From Aquimarina sp. ERC-38 (GTDB lineage: Bacteria; Bacteroidota; Bacteroidia; Flavobacteriales; Flavobacteriaceae): a DNA stretch of 64,000 bases. The stretch lies in the NCBI RefSeq assembly GCF_026222555.1, contig NZ_CP098511.1, forward strand, positions 3,267,501-3,331,500, in the 5' to 3' direction. Positions 17,561 to 27,320 of the stretch are shown here, piece after piece (the first letter of the stretch is position 1; each line of letters begins with the position of its first letter). Under the pieces are notes generated by a model, which saw only the letters and a program-made list of their open reading frames with translations, did not search any database and was not told where the DNA came from. Position numbers and translations under genes: made by a program.

Positions 17561-18067
17561 TTAATTTAGATATTCAGTTATTAATTTTTCGCTTCCTTCT
17601 GGTAAAATGATCATAGTTGTGGTATTTTTCAATCTTACGGCATTATACTTTTGACTGTATAGGGTCATAAGTTTTATTTCATCCTCAACTTTTTCTTCTA
17701 TAACATCAAAGGCTACGTATCCTTCTTTATCATTCATAAAACTTTGTCTACAAGCAAAAGCAATTAAACATCCAGCAACTTTATCATACATTCTTTTATT
17801 TCCTTTATTATGTGGAGCTACTTCAACAAATGCCATATACACATGAAAATCCGTTTTAGTATTGATAATCAAACATCCTTCAACAACATCAGGATTGATT
17901 AATGTAGTTAACGTGTAAGTTTTATGTTCTTTTTTCTTTGAATGCTTATTAAAATTAAACCTCCATCCTGAACTTATGGAGGGTAACTTATTTTTGTTTT
18001 TTGTAATTAAAAGTATTTTAGCTTCATCTTCTGAATTACTTCTACAATTAAATACTTTAACATTCAT
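17561..18067 (-). CDS. GNAT-like protein, probable toxin of a type II TA module
   Basis: The start at 18067 gives 168 residues (MNVKVFNCRSN). A longer frame from 18130 would run through the promoter and operator and is rejected. The central part (CLIINTKTDFHVYMAFVEVAPHN, then KRMYDKVAGCLIAFACRQS) matches the strand/P-loop/helix plan of a GNAT acetyltransferase, with a loose acetyl-CoA loop HNKGNKR. The C-terminal TTTMIILPEG strand fits the last GNAT strand. Known GNAT toxins (TacT, AtaT, KacT) acetylate charged tRNA, but their usual antitoxins are ribbon-helix-helix proteins, whereas this one has an XRE-type partner. The toxin role is inferred from the layout and the palindromic operator, not from catalytic residues. 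Confidence 0.6.
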   Translation of the reverse strand: MNVKVFNCRSNSEDEAKILLITKNKNKLPSISSGWRFNFNKHSKKKEHKTYTLTTLINPDVVEGCLIINTKTDFHVYMAFVEVAPHNKGNKRMYDKVAGCLIAFACRQSFMNDKEGYVAFDVIEEKVEDEIKLMTLYSQKYNAVRLKNTTTMIILPEGSEKLITEYLN

Positions 18068-18084
18068 AAATGATTGTATACTAT

Positions 18085-18092
18085 CAAAGGTA
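18085..18092 (-). promoter_or_regulatory. -7 element of the GNAT/HTH operon
   Basis: On the minus strand TACCTTTG matches TAnnTTTG and ends 17 bases before the ATG at 18067. The palindrome at 18098-18118 occupies the position of the -33 element. Confidence 0.6.
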
Positions 18093-18097
18093 TTAAA

Positions 18098-18118
18098 AAT
18101 TATACAAAATGTATAATT
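18098..18118. promoter_or_regulatory. Palindromic operator of the GNAT/HTH module
   Basis: This is a perfect 8-5-8 inverted repeat, AATTATAC and GTATAATT, just upstream of the -7 box and overlapping the last bases of the MFS gene. A repressor bound here would cover the -33 region, as expected for autoregulation by an XRE antitoxin. Confidence 0.65.
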
Positions 18119-19283
18119 AAACAACCTCATTTTTTAACCTAAAAAGAGAAAATAATCCAAAAACCGCCCCAATTCCTAAAATTAATAAAGCATATTGAAT
18201 GGATGTATATTCAGTAAGATATTGTACCAACTGAATACTGATAATGGTTACCGTATATCCAATACAATTGACAATGGTTAAAGCGGTTCCTTTTAAGGCT
18301 ACTGGTGCGCTTTTTGCAATTAACGTAGAAAATTGCGGGGAGTCCGAAATTACCAGAAGTCCCCATAGCACTAAAAAAACAATAAATAGAGGAGGAGCCA
18401 GGTAAAAGGAAAATGGTACCAGTAAACAACATATTCCGGAACCTAACAGGCTTATAAATGCAATTTTTTTACTTCCAAAACTTAAGGAAAGAAAACCACC
18501 TATACTACAAGATAAAGCACCGATAGCAATAGCTACAAACGACCATAGAGCAACGGATAGATTTGTTCCGTTGTAATTATTATAACTTAAAAGTAAGACC
18601 GGTACGAATCCCCAAAATGCATACAGCTCCCACATATGTCCGAAATACCCAAAAGCAGCTTTTCGGAAATCAGGTTTTTTAAAGATTTGAGAGATTTGCT
18701 TTGTACTAAAGTTAAGAGATCTTTGTGCAAAAGGTCCGTCCGGTACGCCAAAACCAATAAGTCCGCCCCCAACAAGTGCCAACCCGGAGGTTACGTATAC
18801 AATAGTCTGATAACTTCCGCTTATGGATAGGTAACTTACCAAATGTGGGAAGGCGGTACCTAATACCAAAGCACCTACTAACAAGCCTAAAGCCTTTCCT
18901 AATCCTTTTTGGTAGTAATCGGAAGCAATCTTCATGCCTACCGGATAGATACCAGCCAAACAAAAACCGGTTATAAAACGAACAAAAAGTACACTGATAA
19001 ATGAAATTCCCGGCACAACCAAAACCAGGTTAGCTAAAGCACCGAACAAAGCGGCTACCATAAAAACTTTAGAGGAAGAAAAACGATCGTTAATGGCATA
19101 TAAGGCAAACAAAAACGTGCCCATAATAAATCCGATTTGAACGCTAACCAGCGCATATCCTACCTGGCTACTATTAATATCGTTCCCCGTTAGGACATCA
19201 CTAATTACCACATTCCCTACAAACCATAGTGAAGTGCATAGAAACTGAGCTACGACAATAAGTGGTAAAACAAAAGATTTCAC
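18117..19283 (-). CDS. MFS transporter
   Basis: This 388-residue integral membrane protein has about twelve hydrophobic segments, as expected for the major facilitator superfamily. Loop motifs include LYAINDRFSSSK after the second segment (position of motif A) and FITGFCLAGIYPVGMKIASDYY. The CynX/NimT-like layout does not define a substrate. It starts 9 bp after the otsAB stop on the same strand, so it is probably in that operon and could move a solute linked to osmotic stress, which is only an inference. Its end overlaps the operator of the GNAT/HTH module. Confidence 0.85.
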   Translation of the reverse strand: MKSFVLPLIVVAQFLCTSLWFVGNVVISDVLTGNDINSSQVGYALVSVQIGFIMGTFLFALYAINDRFSSSKVFMVAALFGALANLVLVVPGISFISVLFVRFITGFCLAGIYPVGMKIASDYYQKGLGKALGLLVGALVLGTAFPHLVSYLSISGSYQTIVYVTSGLALVGGGLIGFGVPDGPFAQRSLNFSTKQISQIFKKPDFRKAAFGYFGHMWELYAFWGFVPVLLLSYNNYNGTNLSVALWSFVAIAIGALSCSIGGFLSLSFGSKKIAFISLLGSGICCLLVPFSFYLAPPLFIVFLVLWGLLVISDSPQFSTLIAKSAPVALKGTALTIVNCIGYTVTIISIQLVQYLTEYTSIQYALLILGIGAVFGLFSLFRLKNEVV

Positions 19284-19292
19284 AAGCCTTAC

Positions 19293-21506
19293 TTAAAGTG
19301 CCGAAGCAAAATCCTTTAACAACTGGTGTACTTCTTTAGTTCCTTCTACATAATATTTTGCTTTCGTTTTTTTAAAACCAACTTTGATAGTATATGTACT
19401 TTCCGGAAGTTCTTTAAACATAAATTCATCCGTCCAGTCGTCACCTATGGCAAAAATAAATTCATAGTCGGTATTCATTAACATTTTAGTAGCTGATTTA
19501 CCTTTATTGACGCCCCCGGCTTTTATTTCCAATACTTTATCACCGTCCATAATTTCGAGGTTATGATTTGCAATCAAATGTTGTATGGTTGTTTTTACTT
19601 CTACCGCGCGTTTTCTAGCCAAATCCGGGTCAACATTACGATAATGCCAGGCTAGCGAATAATTTTTTTCTTCGATAATAGAACCGGGAGTCCGGTCTGT
19701 AAAAGTTTCTAAAATAGGTGCAATAACCTCAAACCATTTATTACCTACGGCTTCCATTAATTCCCAGTCTTTCCCGGTTTCGCGTAACCAGGCTCCATGT
19801 TCTGTAATTAAAGTATAGGGTTTATGACCAAACCATTTATTAAAGGTGTCTTTATCTCTACCTGTGATTATAATAAGTTTAGTATCAGGTAATTCATAGA
19901 TAGCATCCAGAATGGTATATAATTCTTCGGTAGGTTTGGCATGTTCCGGAATTTTTTGAAATGGGGCTAGCGTACCGTCATAATCCAAAAATAAAATACG
20001 TTGCTTCGCCTTTTTAAAGTCCGAAAACATATGGTTTTTAATGGTGGTATTTAACTTTTTAAGCGCAATTTGCTTTTCATGCTGTTGCGTTAATTCCAGC
20101 GCTTCCATAAAATCCGAAGCCCAACGTTCTACATCATAGCGTTGCAATCGTTTTTGCATGGCACTATTTCGTTTTATCTGCTCTTCTACCGGCATTTCCA
20201 GTGCATATTTTATAGTATCTGCAATCTCTTCAAAGTTATTAGGGTTAATAATTAAAGCTTCGCTCATTTCTTTAGATGCTCCTGTCATTTCACTTAAAAT
20301 TAAAACCCCTTTTTTATCTACTCTTGCTGCCACATATTCTTTAGCCACCAGGTTCATACCATCCCGGATAGGGGTAAGCAAAGCAACTTCACTCGAAGTA
20401 TAGAGGTCAATCAGGTTTTCAAAAGGCATGGATCGATAGAAATACCAGATAGGTGTCCAACTGACCTCGGCAAACCTTCCGTTAATTCTTCCTACTAATT
20501 GATCAATTTCATTTTTTAATAATTGGTATTGCGGAACGTCTGATCGGGAAGGAACGGCCAACATCACCAAACGCGCTTTTCCTTTAAATTGCGGATATTT
20601 CTCTAAAAAATATTCAAAGGCACGCAGACGATTGGCAATACCCTTGGTATAATCCAGACGGTCAATAGATAGAATTAATTTGGCTTTACTACCTTCCTTT
20701 AAATGTTTATCAATTTCCTGTTGAACTTCACTTTTGTTCTTTTTATCCTTTTTATCATGAGAGATGGCAGCTTTATGAAATTTTTGGTAATCAATTCCCA
20801 TAGGAAAAGAATCTACCACGACATTCCGGTTCTCTAACTGAACGGTGTTAAAATTAATCTCATGTCCTAAAATACGCTGGGTTGCGCTTAAAAAATGACG
20901 TTCATAATCATAGGTATGAAATCCAATTAAATTGGATCCTAATAAACCTTCCAGAAGTTCTTTACGATAAGGAATCGTACGGAATACTTCATAAGAAGGA
21001 AATGGGATATGTAAAAAGAATCCGATGGTAGCTTCCGGAATCTGGTTGCGTACTAATTGTGGAACCAGTAATAATTGATAATCATGTACCCAGATGGTAT
21101 CTCCGTCTTTATAAGTTTCGATAACTTTATCGGCAAACTTTTGGTTGACCTTCTGATACATCTCCCAGGTATCTCTTTCAAACCGCGTATATTCCATAAA
21201 ATAATGAAATAATGGCCACAGGGTATCATTACTAAATCCGAAGTAGTAGCCATCCAATTCCTCTTGTGATAGTGCCACTCCGGAGCACTGATGCTCTTTA
21301 AGTGTCTGGTTTACTTTCTTATGCAATTGAGGTGTCAGGCAATCTTCTGTCAGTCCGCTCCAGCCTATCCAAATCCCGTCACTATCGGAATGAACGGATT
21401 TCATACCTGTAGCTAATCCTCCTACGCTGGGCGTAGCTTCTATAGAATCATTATCAATTTTTAGTTGTAAGGGTAATCGATTTGAAATAATGATAGTTTT
21501 ACTCAT
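19293..21506 (-). CDS. otsAB: Bifunctional trehalose-6-phosphate synthase/phosphatase
   Basis: This 737-residue fusion makes trehalose from UDP- or GDP-glucose and glucose-6-phosphate. Residues 1-470 are the GT20 synthase (SNRLPL start, GGLATGM, WVHDYQLLLVPQ, SIDRLDYTKGI, RDGMNLVAKEYVA). Residues about 490-735 are a HAD phosphatase with the nucleophile motif LFLDYDGTL near 503-511, the TGRDKDTF segment and the closing AIGDDWTDEFMF motif. A fused enzyme is common in Bacteroidota. The divergent gene encodes a GH15 hydrolase of the trehalase/glucoamylase family, with an MscS channel next to it, so the locus probably builds, removes and releases osmolytes. Confidence 0.95.
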   Translation of the reverse strand: MSKTIIISNRLPLQLKIDNDSIEATPSVGGLATGMKSVHSDSDGIWIGWSGLTEDCLTPQLHKKVNQTLKEHQCSGVALSQEELDGYYFGFSNDTLWPLFHYFMEYTRFERDTWEMYQKVNQKFADKVIETYKDGDTIWVHDYQLLLVPQLVRNQIPEATIGFFLHIPFPSYEVFRTIPYRKELLEGLLGSNLIGFHTYDYERHFLSATQRILGHEINFNTVQLENRNVVVDSFPMGIDYQKFHKAAISHDKKDKKNKSEVQQEIDKHLKEGSKAKLILSIDRLDYTKGIANRLRAFEYFLEKYPQFKGKARLVMLAVPSRSDVPQYQLLKNEIDQLVGRINGRFAEVSWTPIWYFYRSMPFENLIDLYTSSEVALLTPIRDGMNLVAKEYVAARVDKKGVLILSEMTGASKEMSEALIINPNNFEEIADTIKYALEMPVEEQIKRNSAMQKRLQRYDVERWASDFMEALELTQQHEKQIALKKLNTTIKNHMFSDFKKAKQRILFLDYDGTLAPFQKIPEHAKPTEELYTILDAIYELPDTKLIIITGRDKDTFNKWFGHKPYTLITEHGAWLRETGKDWELMEAVGNKWFEVIAPILETFTDRTPGSIIEEKNYSLAWHYRNVDPDLARKRAVEVKTTIQHLIANHNLEIMDGDKVLEIKAGGVNKGKSATKMLMNTDYEFIFAIGDDWTDEFMFKELPESTYTIKVGFKKTKAKYYVEGTKEVHQLLKDFASAL

Positions 21507-21540
21507 AAAGTAAGAAAGATTGTTGGTGGTTATATTTGAA

Positions 21541-21560
21541 TTTTGCTAAATTTCGCAAAA
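21541..21560. promoter_or_regulatory. Inverted repeat between otsAB and GH15
   Basis: TTTTGC and GCAAAA are separated by eight bases in the 95-bp divergent gap. A TAnnTTTG box for the GH15 direction (TATATTTG, 21531-21538) lies just beside it. The element could be a shared operator, but the match is short. Confidence 0.35.
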
Positions 21561-21601
21561 AGAAATTAAAGCCACGGCTATTTAAAGGAAAATTATAATT
21601 T

Positions 21602-23407
21602 ATGGATAATTTAGATTACGGAATCATTGGGAATTGTAGAAGTGCTGCGCTTATTTCTAAGTACGGTTCTATCGATTGGGGGTGTCTTCCTAATTTTGAT
21701 TCGGATTCTGTTTTTGCAAAAATTCTGGATGAAAAAATAGGGGGAAGCTTTGAGATTTTAGTAAAAGATACTTATAAGATTTCACAGAAATACATTCCCA
21801 GTACAAATATTCTAGTTACAGAATTTGCTGATGGTGATCACATTTTTGAAGCTATTGATTTTATGCCCCGCTATAAGAATGCTGACGGTACCTTTTATGC
21901 CCCGGCAGATATTATCCGGTATATTAAACTAATTTCCGGTACGCCTAAATTTAGGGTAAAATACGATCCAAAACTAGAATATGCAATTGCAGCTACCGAA
22001 CATAAAATCGAAAGCGATTATATCAAGAGTATTACGTATGACGACAAATATGATACTTTATATCTATACACTGATCTGGATCGAGAAAAAGTATTAGCAT
22101 CCGAAGAATTTACACTTACCGAACATGCCTATTTTGTAGTCAGTTATCATGAAAAAATATTAAAACAATCCCTGGAACGTTCGTATTTAAAAATGCAACG
22201 TACCCGGGTCTACTGGTTAAACTGGAGTGAAAATACCACCTCTTATAACTTTTATAACGATCAGATTTTACGAAGTGCTCTAGTCTTAAAATTGTTAAGC
22301 TACGAGAAGTCAGGAGCTGTTCTAGCTGCTGCTACCACTTCGTTACCGGAAACCATTGGAGAAGTACGTAACTGGGATTACCGGTTTTGCTGGATTAGAG
22401 ATGCGTCAATGGTGATTAAAGTAATTTCGAACCTGGGTCACAAAAATTTGGCAAAACGGTTTTTACAATTTATCATAGATATTATACCAGATAAGGATCA
22501 AAAGATCCAAATTATGTATGGTATCAACGGTGAAACGAAGCTTACGGAAAAAACTCTGGATCACTTAAGTGGGTATAAAGGATCTAGCCCGGTACGGATA
22601 GGGAATGCGGCATATCACCAAAAACAACATGATATTTATGGTATTTTGATGGACGTTATTTATCAGCAATTTGTGAAGTTTGATACGGATGTAGATAATA
22701 GTGAAGGACTCTGGACTATTTGTAAAAGTATTGTACATATTGTTAATGTTAACTGGGAAAAACCAGATAAAGGTATCTGGGAGTTTAGAACAGAAGAACG
22801 GCACTTTACCTTTTCTAAACTTTTATGTTGGGTTGCCGTAGACCGAGCTATAAAAATTGGGGAATTAATTGATAAAACCAATAAAAACGAACGTTGGATT
22901 CAGTTACGGGATCGTATTTACCAAGATATTTATACCAAGTCCTGGAACGAAGAAATACAGGCATATACCCAATCGTACGGTTCCGCTGACCTAGATGCTT
23001 CTACTTTATTGATGGAATCCTATGGTTTTATTAAAGCTCGAGACCCACGTTTTATCAGTACTGTCAAGGCTACTGAAAAGGAGTTATGTAATGATGGCTT
23101 GTTGTATCGTTATAAAAACAAAGATGATTTTGGCTTACCCTCTTCGTCTTTTACAATTTGTAGTTTCTGGTTTATTAATAGTTTGTATAAAATAGGAGAA
23201 CGTAAAGAGGCCAAGCGTTTGTTTGACCAATTATTATCTTATAGCAACCATCTGGGCTTGTTTAGTGAAGATATAGACTTTAAGTCCAAACGATTGTTAG
23301 GTAATTTTCCACAAGCTTATTCGCATTTGGCTTTAATTGAAACTGCAGTTAACTTTTGTGGGGGCATTACCGAAGAAGACCGGATTATGGAATCTATTCA
23401 TGAATAA
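21602..23407 (+). CDS. Glycoside hydrolase family 15 protein (glucoamylase/trehalase type)
   Basis: This 601-residue protein has the N-terminal GH15 beta domain (DYGIIGNCRSAALISKYGSIDW, residues 4-25) and an (alpha/alpha)6 barrel with NWDYRFCWIRDASM near 257-270 and the C-terminal GNFPQAYSHLALI signature near 572. Between them SLYKIGERKEAKRLFDQLL is the usual helical stretch. No signal peptide is seen, so it acts in the cytoplasm. Bacterial GH15 proteins near ots genes are often trehalases, which would let the cell recycle the trehalose made by the divergent otsAB gene. The substrate cannot be read from sequence. Confidence 0.9.
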   Translation: MDNLDYGIIGNCRSAALISKYGSIDWGCLPNFDSDSVFAKILDEKIGGSFEILVKDTYKISQKYIPSTNILVTEFADGDHIFEAIDFMPRYKNADGTFYAPADIIRYIKLISGTPKFRVKYDPKLEYAIAATEHKIESDYIKSITYDDKYDTLYLYTDLDREKVLASEEFTLTEHAYFVVSYHEKILKQSLERSYLKMQRTRVYWLNWSENTTSYNFYNDQILRSALVLKLLSYEKSGAVLAAATTSLPETIGEVRNWDYRFCWIRDASMVIKVISNLGHKNLAKRFLQFIIDIIPDKDQKIQIMYGINGETKLTEKTLDHLSGYKGSSPVRIGNAAYHQKQHDIYGILMDVIYQQFVKFDTDVDNSEGLWTICKSIVHIVNVNWEKPDKGIWEFRTEERHFTFSKLLCWVAVDRAIKIGELIDKTNKNERWIQLRDRIYQDIYTKSWNEEIQAYTQSYGSADLDASTLLMESYGFIKARDPRFISTVKATEKELCNDGLLYRYKNKDDFGLPSSSFTICSFWFINSLYKIGERKEAKRLFDQLLSYSNHLGLFSEDIDFKSKRLLGNFPQAYSHLALIETAVNFCGGITEEDRIMESIHE

Positions 23408-23456
23408 TATCGAAAGGTAGCGTTATAATTTTATGATGAATGCTATTTGATTTAAA

Positions 23457-23543
23457 GCCGTCAGATTGAGTAATTTCATGTAATGAAGTGAAGAAAAATA
23501 GCGGGTCCTTGACTTGATCGAGGATATCTAAATTAGGCTTTAA
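23457..23543 (+). repeat. Family D dispersed repeat, copy 1
   Basis: The segment contains GTCAGATTGAGTAATTTC, then AATGAAGTGAAGAAAAATAG and CCTTGACTTGATCGAGGATA. Related copies occur at 40425-40517 and, reversed, at 55909-55980. The CTTGA/TCGAGGATA part can form a small stem. It lies between two convergent genes. Confidence 0.6.
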
Positions 23544-23606
23544 ACTTAAAGTAATTTGAGTTATTTAAAATGCCGAAGTTTAAAATTAATTATTAGGGGC
23601 AAATTA

Positions 23607-24668
23607 TTAAGTAGTTGCTTCCGATTTCTTTAATAAAATTCGAGAGCGTGGTATACTTTCCGGATAATTTTCCTGTATAAAACGAACCAGTTGTTCCCGG
23701 ACATGTACTCGTAAATCCCAAGCAGTAGGGGAGTCTTTTGCACTCATTAGTGCCCGAATTTCGATACCTTCGGGTTTTACGTCAGTCACTTGTAATACAT
23801 TGACTTGTTTGTCCCATAATTCTGTCGCATGTAACACCCGAGTCAGTTCTGTACGCAAAGCTTCTACATTCATTTTATAATCCGTAAAAATAAATACGGT
23901 TCCCAGAATTTCTGAAGTTTCGCGAGTCCAGTTTTGAAAGGGTTTTTCGATAAAATAGGTAGTAGGTACGATTAACCTACGCTTATCCCAAATTTTGATA
24001 ACTACGTACGTCAGGGTAATTTCTTCAATAGTACCCCATTCTCCTTCTACAATAACTACATCGTCTAGGCGTATGGGTTGGGTAAATGCAATCTGGATAC
24101 CGGCAAGTAGAGTACCCAGGGCTTTCTGAGCAGAAAAACCAATAATGATCCCTGCCACCCCAGCGGAAGTTAGCATACTTACACCAATACTTCGGATGCT
24201 TTCAAAACTCATTAGACCAATGCCGATTGCAAAGACTATAATGATAAAAATGGCAATGCGTTCCAGGATATTGAACTGCGTATAAATTTTTCGTGCCCGT
24301 AAATTGTTGGAAGCATTGATATCATAACTAGCTACAATACGTTGTTTAATTACTTTTAATACTGCTATAATAATCCAGGTAATAGCAATGATAAGTAGAA
24401 TCGTAGCAATACCATTGGTGGTAGCAGTCAATTCTTCGGTTACGTATTCTTCTACCGGAAGTAACTTAGTAGTAACGGCTGCTAGTAAAAGGAATAACGG
24501 AAGTTTTATTCGGGTAGCGAAATGCGGAGGTATTAAAAATCGTGAATCCCTACCAACCGCTTTTAAAATCAAGTGCAAAGCAATATACGATGCAATTAAA
24601 ATTCCAAATCCGATAAGGAGTTGCCGAAGAAAGAGTTGGTTGATAGTTCCGAATAGGTTAAAGTTCAT
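23607..24668 (-). CDS. MscS-family mechanosensitive ion channel
   Basis: This 353-residue protein has four or five N-terminal membrane segments (to about residue 190). The pore-lining helix and beta domain (SMLTSAGVAGIIIGFSAQKALGTL region near 165-190, then PIRLDDVVIVEGEWGTIEEI near 200) are the MscS signature. The C-terminal cytoplasmic part is short. Such channels release solutes when the membrane is stretched by a fall in osmolarity. The placement next to trehalose genes fits a role in unloading osmolytes. It is convergent with the GH15 gene. Confidence 0.92.
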   Translation of the reverse strand: MNFNLFGTINQLFLRQLLIGFGILIASYIALHLILKAVGRDSRFLIPPHFATRIKLPLFLLLAAVTTKLLPVEEYVTEELTATTNGIATILLIIAITWIIIAVLKVIKQRIVASYDINASNNLRARKIYTQFNILERIAIFIIIVFAIGIGLMSFESIRSIGVSMLTSAGVAGIIIGFSAQKALGTLLAGIQIAFTQPIRLDDVVIVEGEWGTIEEITLTYVVIKIWDKRRLIVPTTYFIEKPFQNWTRETSEILGTVFIFTDYKMNVEALRTELTRVLHATELWDKQVNVLQVTDVKPEGIEIRALMSAKDSPTAWDLRVHVREQLVRFIQENYPESIPRSRILLKKSEATT

Positions 24669-25397
24669 TTTATAATTTTAAGGGGTGGTAAAGAAATGGT
24701 ATTAGTTATTGTCGATAAAAACAAAGAGTAAAATACCCATATTAAACGGAATAAGGTGTACTGAAATACAAATTTATGTATCTTATAATAATCTAATCTA
24801 GTTCTTTCTAAAAGTGTAGAATAAACCTGACCATATTATTCAATTATATAATCAAAACATGGTTTAAAGGACAACCTATGACCGTTTTTTGGAGCGAATT
24901 AATTTATGATCCCTTGTAATTACGGCTTTTATAAATTTTAATAGGGTTTTGTTTATTTACTAGGTCAGTTTCTCATACTTAGACCGGAACTTTCCGCAAT
25001 AGATCCGTATTGGAATGGTTTCTATTGATAAGAGTTTAGAAAGAATGCAAGAAAATAATTATGAGTTTTATTATAGTTCGTAAGTCTTTATTAAGTTCTC
25101 AATTCAGAAGATAGTAAATGGAACGAAAGTAATTTGGATTAAAAATGGTCTTAGCAATATTATATTGTTCAACAACTAAATTAATTATAGTTCAGTTTAA
25201 GGGATAGCTCACAAGATTAATAAAGTTAAATTTAGCCTTAAAAAATAGTAATAAAATAATAGCGAGTGAACAATAGTGGAAAATTGACTTTAAAACGGAA
25301 TAGTTAGAGGTATTAAATTAGAATGCTGAATTTTGAAAAGTTCTTTTTTACTAGAAACGAGAGATTGATTATATTGAACCCATCAAATCAGAACACT
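24669..25397. other. Intergenic region of about 730 bp without a recognisable gene
   Basis: Both strands have frequent stops in all frames, and no repeat family, RNA gene or convincing terminator was recognised. The base composition is AT-rich like the rest. It carries the promoter of the CocE-type gene somewhere near its right end, but no clear TTTG/TAnnTTTG pair was found. A decayed gene is possible. Confidence 0.4.
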
Positions 25398-27320
25398 ATG
25401 CGACTCTATTTTTTTAATTTACTTTTTTTATTTTTTATAGTATCATGCTTCTACGGTCAGCAACAGGATTCTTTATTATTAAAAAAGAATTACGATCTAA
25501 AAGAATATCGTATTCCTATGCGTGATGGAGCCGAACTTTTTACTGTGATTTATACACCCAAAGACACTTCTAAAAAATATCCTATTTTGATAAATCGCAC
25601 TTGTTACAATGCGTCTAAATATACGAATTATCAATATAATGGATATCCTTCAAAATATATAGTTAAAGATGGCTATATCCTGGTATTTCAAGATGTTCGG
25701 GGACGGTATATGTCTGATGGTACTTTTGATAATATGCGACCAAACATTGCTGGGAATAATCCTAAGAATAAGAATGATATTGACGAAAGTTCAGATACTT
25801 ATGATACTATTGACTGGTTGTTAAAAAACATAAAAGGTTCTAATGATAAAGTAGGTATGTACGGGATATCTTATCCAGGACATTATGCAGCTGCGGGTTT
25901 GATTGATGCACATCCAGCATTAAAAGCGGTATCTCCTCAAGCTCCAATTGCAGATTTTTTCTTTGACGACTTCCATCATCAAGGTGCTTATCTACAAAGT
26001 TATACCGCAGCTTTTGCTGTCTTTGGATATCAAAAAGATAGTCTTACCCGTAAAACCTGGTATACAGATAAAATTAAACGATTTTACGATAATCCGACTC
26101 CTGATGCATACGACTTTTTTCTCAAAATGGGGCCTCTTAAAAATGTTACTAAAAAGTATCATCATGATAACTTCTTTTGGAAGCAAGTAACAGAACATCC
26201 CAACTATGATGAATTTTGGCAAAAAAGGAATATTTTACCTCACTTAACTAATATTGAACCAGCAGTAATGACAGTTGGGGGATGGTTTGATGCTGAAGAC
26301 CTCTACGGTCCGCTAAACATTTATAAGACTATAGAAGTAACTAGTCCTAAAGCCGATAATACTATTGTAATGGGACCATTTGACCATGGTGGCTGGGCAA
26401 GGGAAAAAGGAAAAACGGTTCATAATCATATATATTTTGGAGATAGTATTGCTACCTTTTTCCTCAAGGAAATAGAGCAAAAATTCTTTGCAAGACACTT
26501 AAAGAATGAAAATTCAAATTCTTTACCAGAAGCCTATATGTATGACACAGGGTCAAAAGAATGGAAGAAATTTAATAAATGGCCTCCAGAAAATATTGAA
26601 AGCGTAATTTTAGTTTTTGGTAATAATGGTAAACTTAGTATTAATGGTTCCATAGATAAAAAGTTAAAATTTGAATATACCAGTGATCCTCAGAAGCCCG
26701 TACCTTATACTTCCCAGACTCAAGGTTTAACATTCACCCCTAGAAGATATATGTCTGATGACCAGCGAGAAGCCTCTCGTCGCCCAGACGTATTAACTTT
26801 TGAGACAGAATCCTTGACTTCAGACCGAACGCTTGCTGGTGAAATTATGGCTAAGTTAAAAGTTGCAATTAGTACTACCGATACTGATTTTATAGTAAAA
26901 ATTATTGATGTCTATCCGCCCGAACATAAGAACTTTGAGCACAATCCCGATAATATTATTATGGGCGGTTATCAACAATTGGTCCGTGCGGAGGTTTTTA
27001 GAGGAAGGTTTCGAAATAGTTTTGAAAAACCAAAACCGTTCGTTCCCGGTAACCCCGAAGATGTAAATTTTCGTTTACAGGATATTTTACATACTTTTAA
27101 AAAGGGACATCGTATTATGGTACAAATTCATAGTACCTGGTTTCCCTATATTGACCGTAACCCACAAAAATATATAGATAATATTTACAAGGCCAATGAA
27201 GAAGATTTTATAAAATCAAACATTACTGTTTTCGGTTCTTCTACTGTTGAAGTAGGTGGTACTCAAAACTGTTGTGAACCAGCTTTATTTCAGGCAGATA
27301 AGGGGGAATTTAAGAATTAG
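25398..27320 (+). CDS. CocE/NonD-family (S15-type) hydrolase, secreted
   Basis: From the ATG at 25398 the protein has 640 residues and opens with a signal peptide (MRLYFFNLLFLFFIVSCFYG). An in-frame upstream ATG at 25323 would bury that signal after 25 polar residues. The alpha/beta-hydrolase domain has the nucleophile S158 in GMYGISYPGHYAA, the acid in VGGWFDAEDL, and the base in GPFDHGGWAR. The C-terminal half is the jelly-roll domain of X-Pro dipeptidyl peptidases and cocaine esterase-like enzymes, including the RRYMSDDQREASRRPDVLTF region. The natural substrate may be an acyl ester, amide or peptide. Flanking genes give no clear context. Confidence 0.9.
   Translation: MRLYFFNLLFLFFIVSCFYGQQQDSLLLKKNYDLKEYRIPMRDGAELFTVIYTPKDTSKKYPILINRTCYNASKYTNYQYNGYPSKYIVKDGYILVFQDVRGRYMSDGTFDNMRPNIAGNNPKNKNDIDESSDTYDTIDWLLKNIKGSNDKVGMYGISYPGHYAAAGLIDAHPALKAVSPQAPIADFFFDDFHHQGAYLQSYTAAFAVFGYQKDSLTRKTWYTDKIKRFYDNPTPDAYDFFLKMGPLKNVTKKYHHDNFFWKQVTEHPNYDEFWQKRNILPHLTNIEPAVMTVGGWFDAEDLYGPLNIYKTIEVTSPKADNTIVMGPFDHGGWAREKGKTVHNHIYFGDSIATFFLKEIEQKFFARHLKNENSNSLPEAYMYDTGSKEWKKFNKWPPENIESVILVFGNNGKLSINGSIDKKLKFEYTSDPQKPVPYTSQTQGLTFTPRRYMSDDQREASRRPDVLTFETESLTSDRTLAGEIMAKLKVAISTTDTDFIVKIIDVYPPEHKNFEHNPDNIIMGGYQQLVRAEVFRGRFRNSFEKPKPFVPGNPEDVNFRLQDILHTFKKGHRIMVQIHSTWFPYIDRNPQKYIDNIYKANEEDFIKSNITVFGSSTVEVGGTQNCCEPALFQADKGEFKN

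Noticed and set aside
18068..18130. Longer form of the GNAT-like protein from an ATG at 18130
   Set aside because: The extra 21 codons run through the palindrome and the -7 box and do not resemble coding sequence of the family.
24669..25397. Hidden small gene in the 730-bp gap before the CocE-type gene
   Set aside because: Stops are frequent in all six frames and no peptide had a recognisable pattern.
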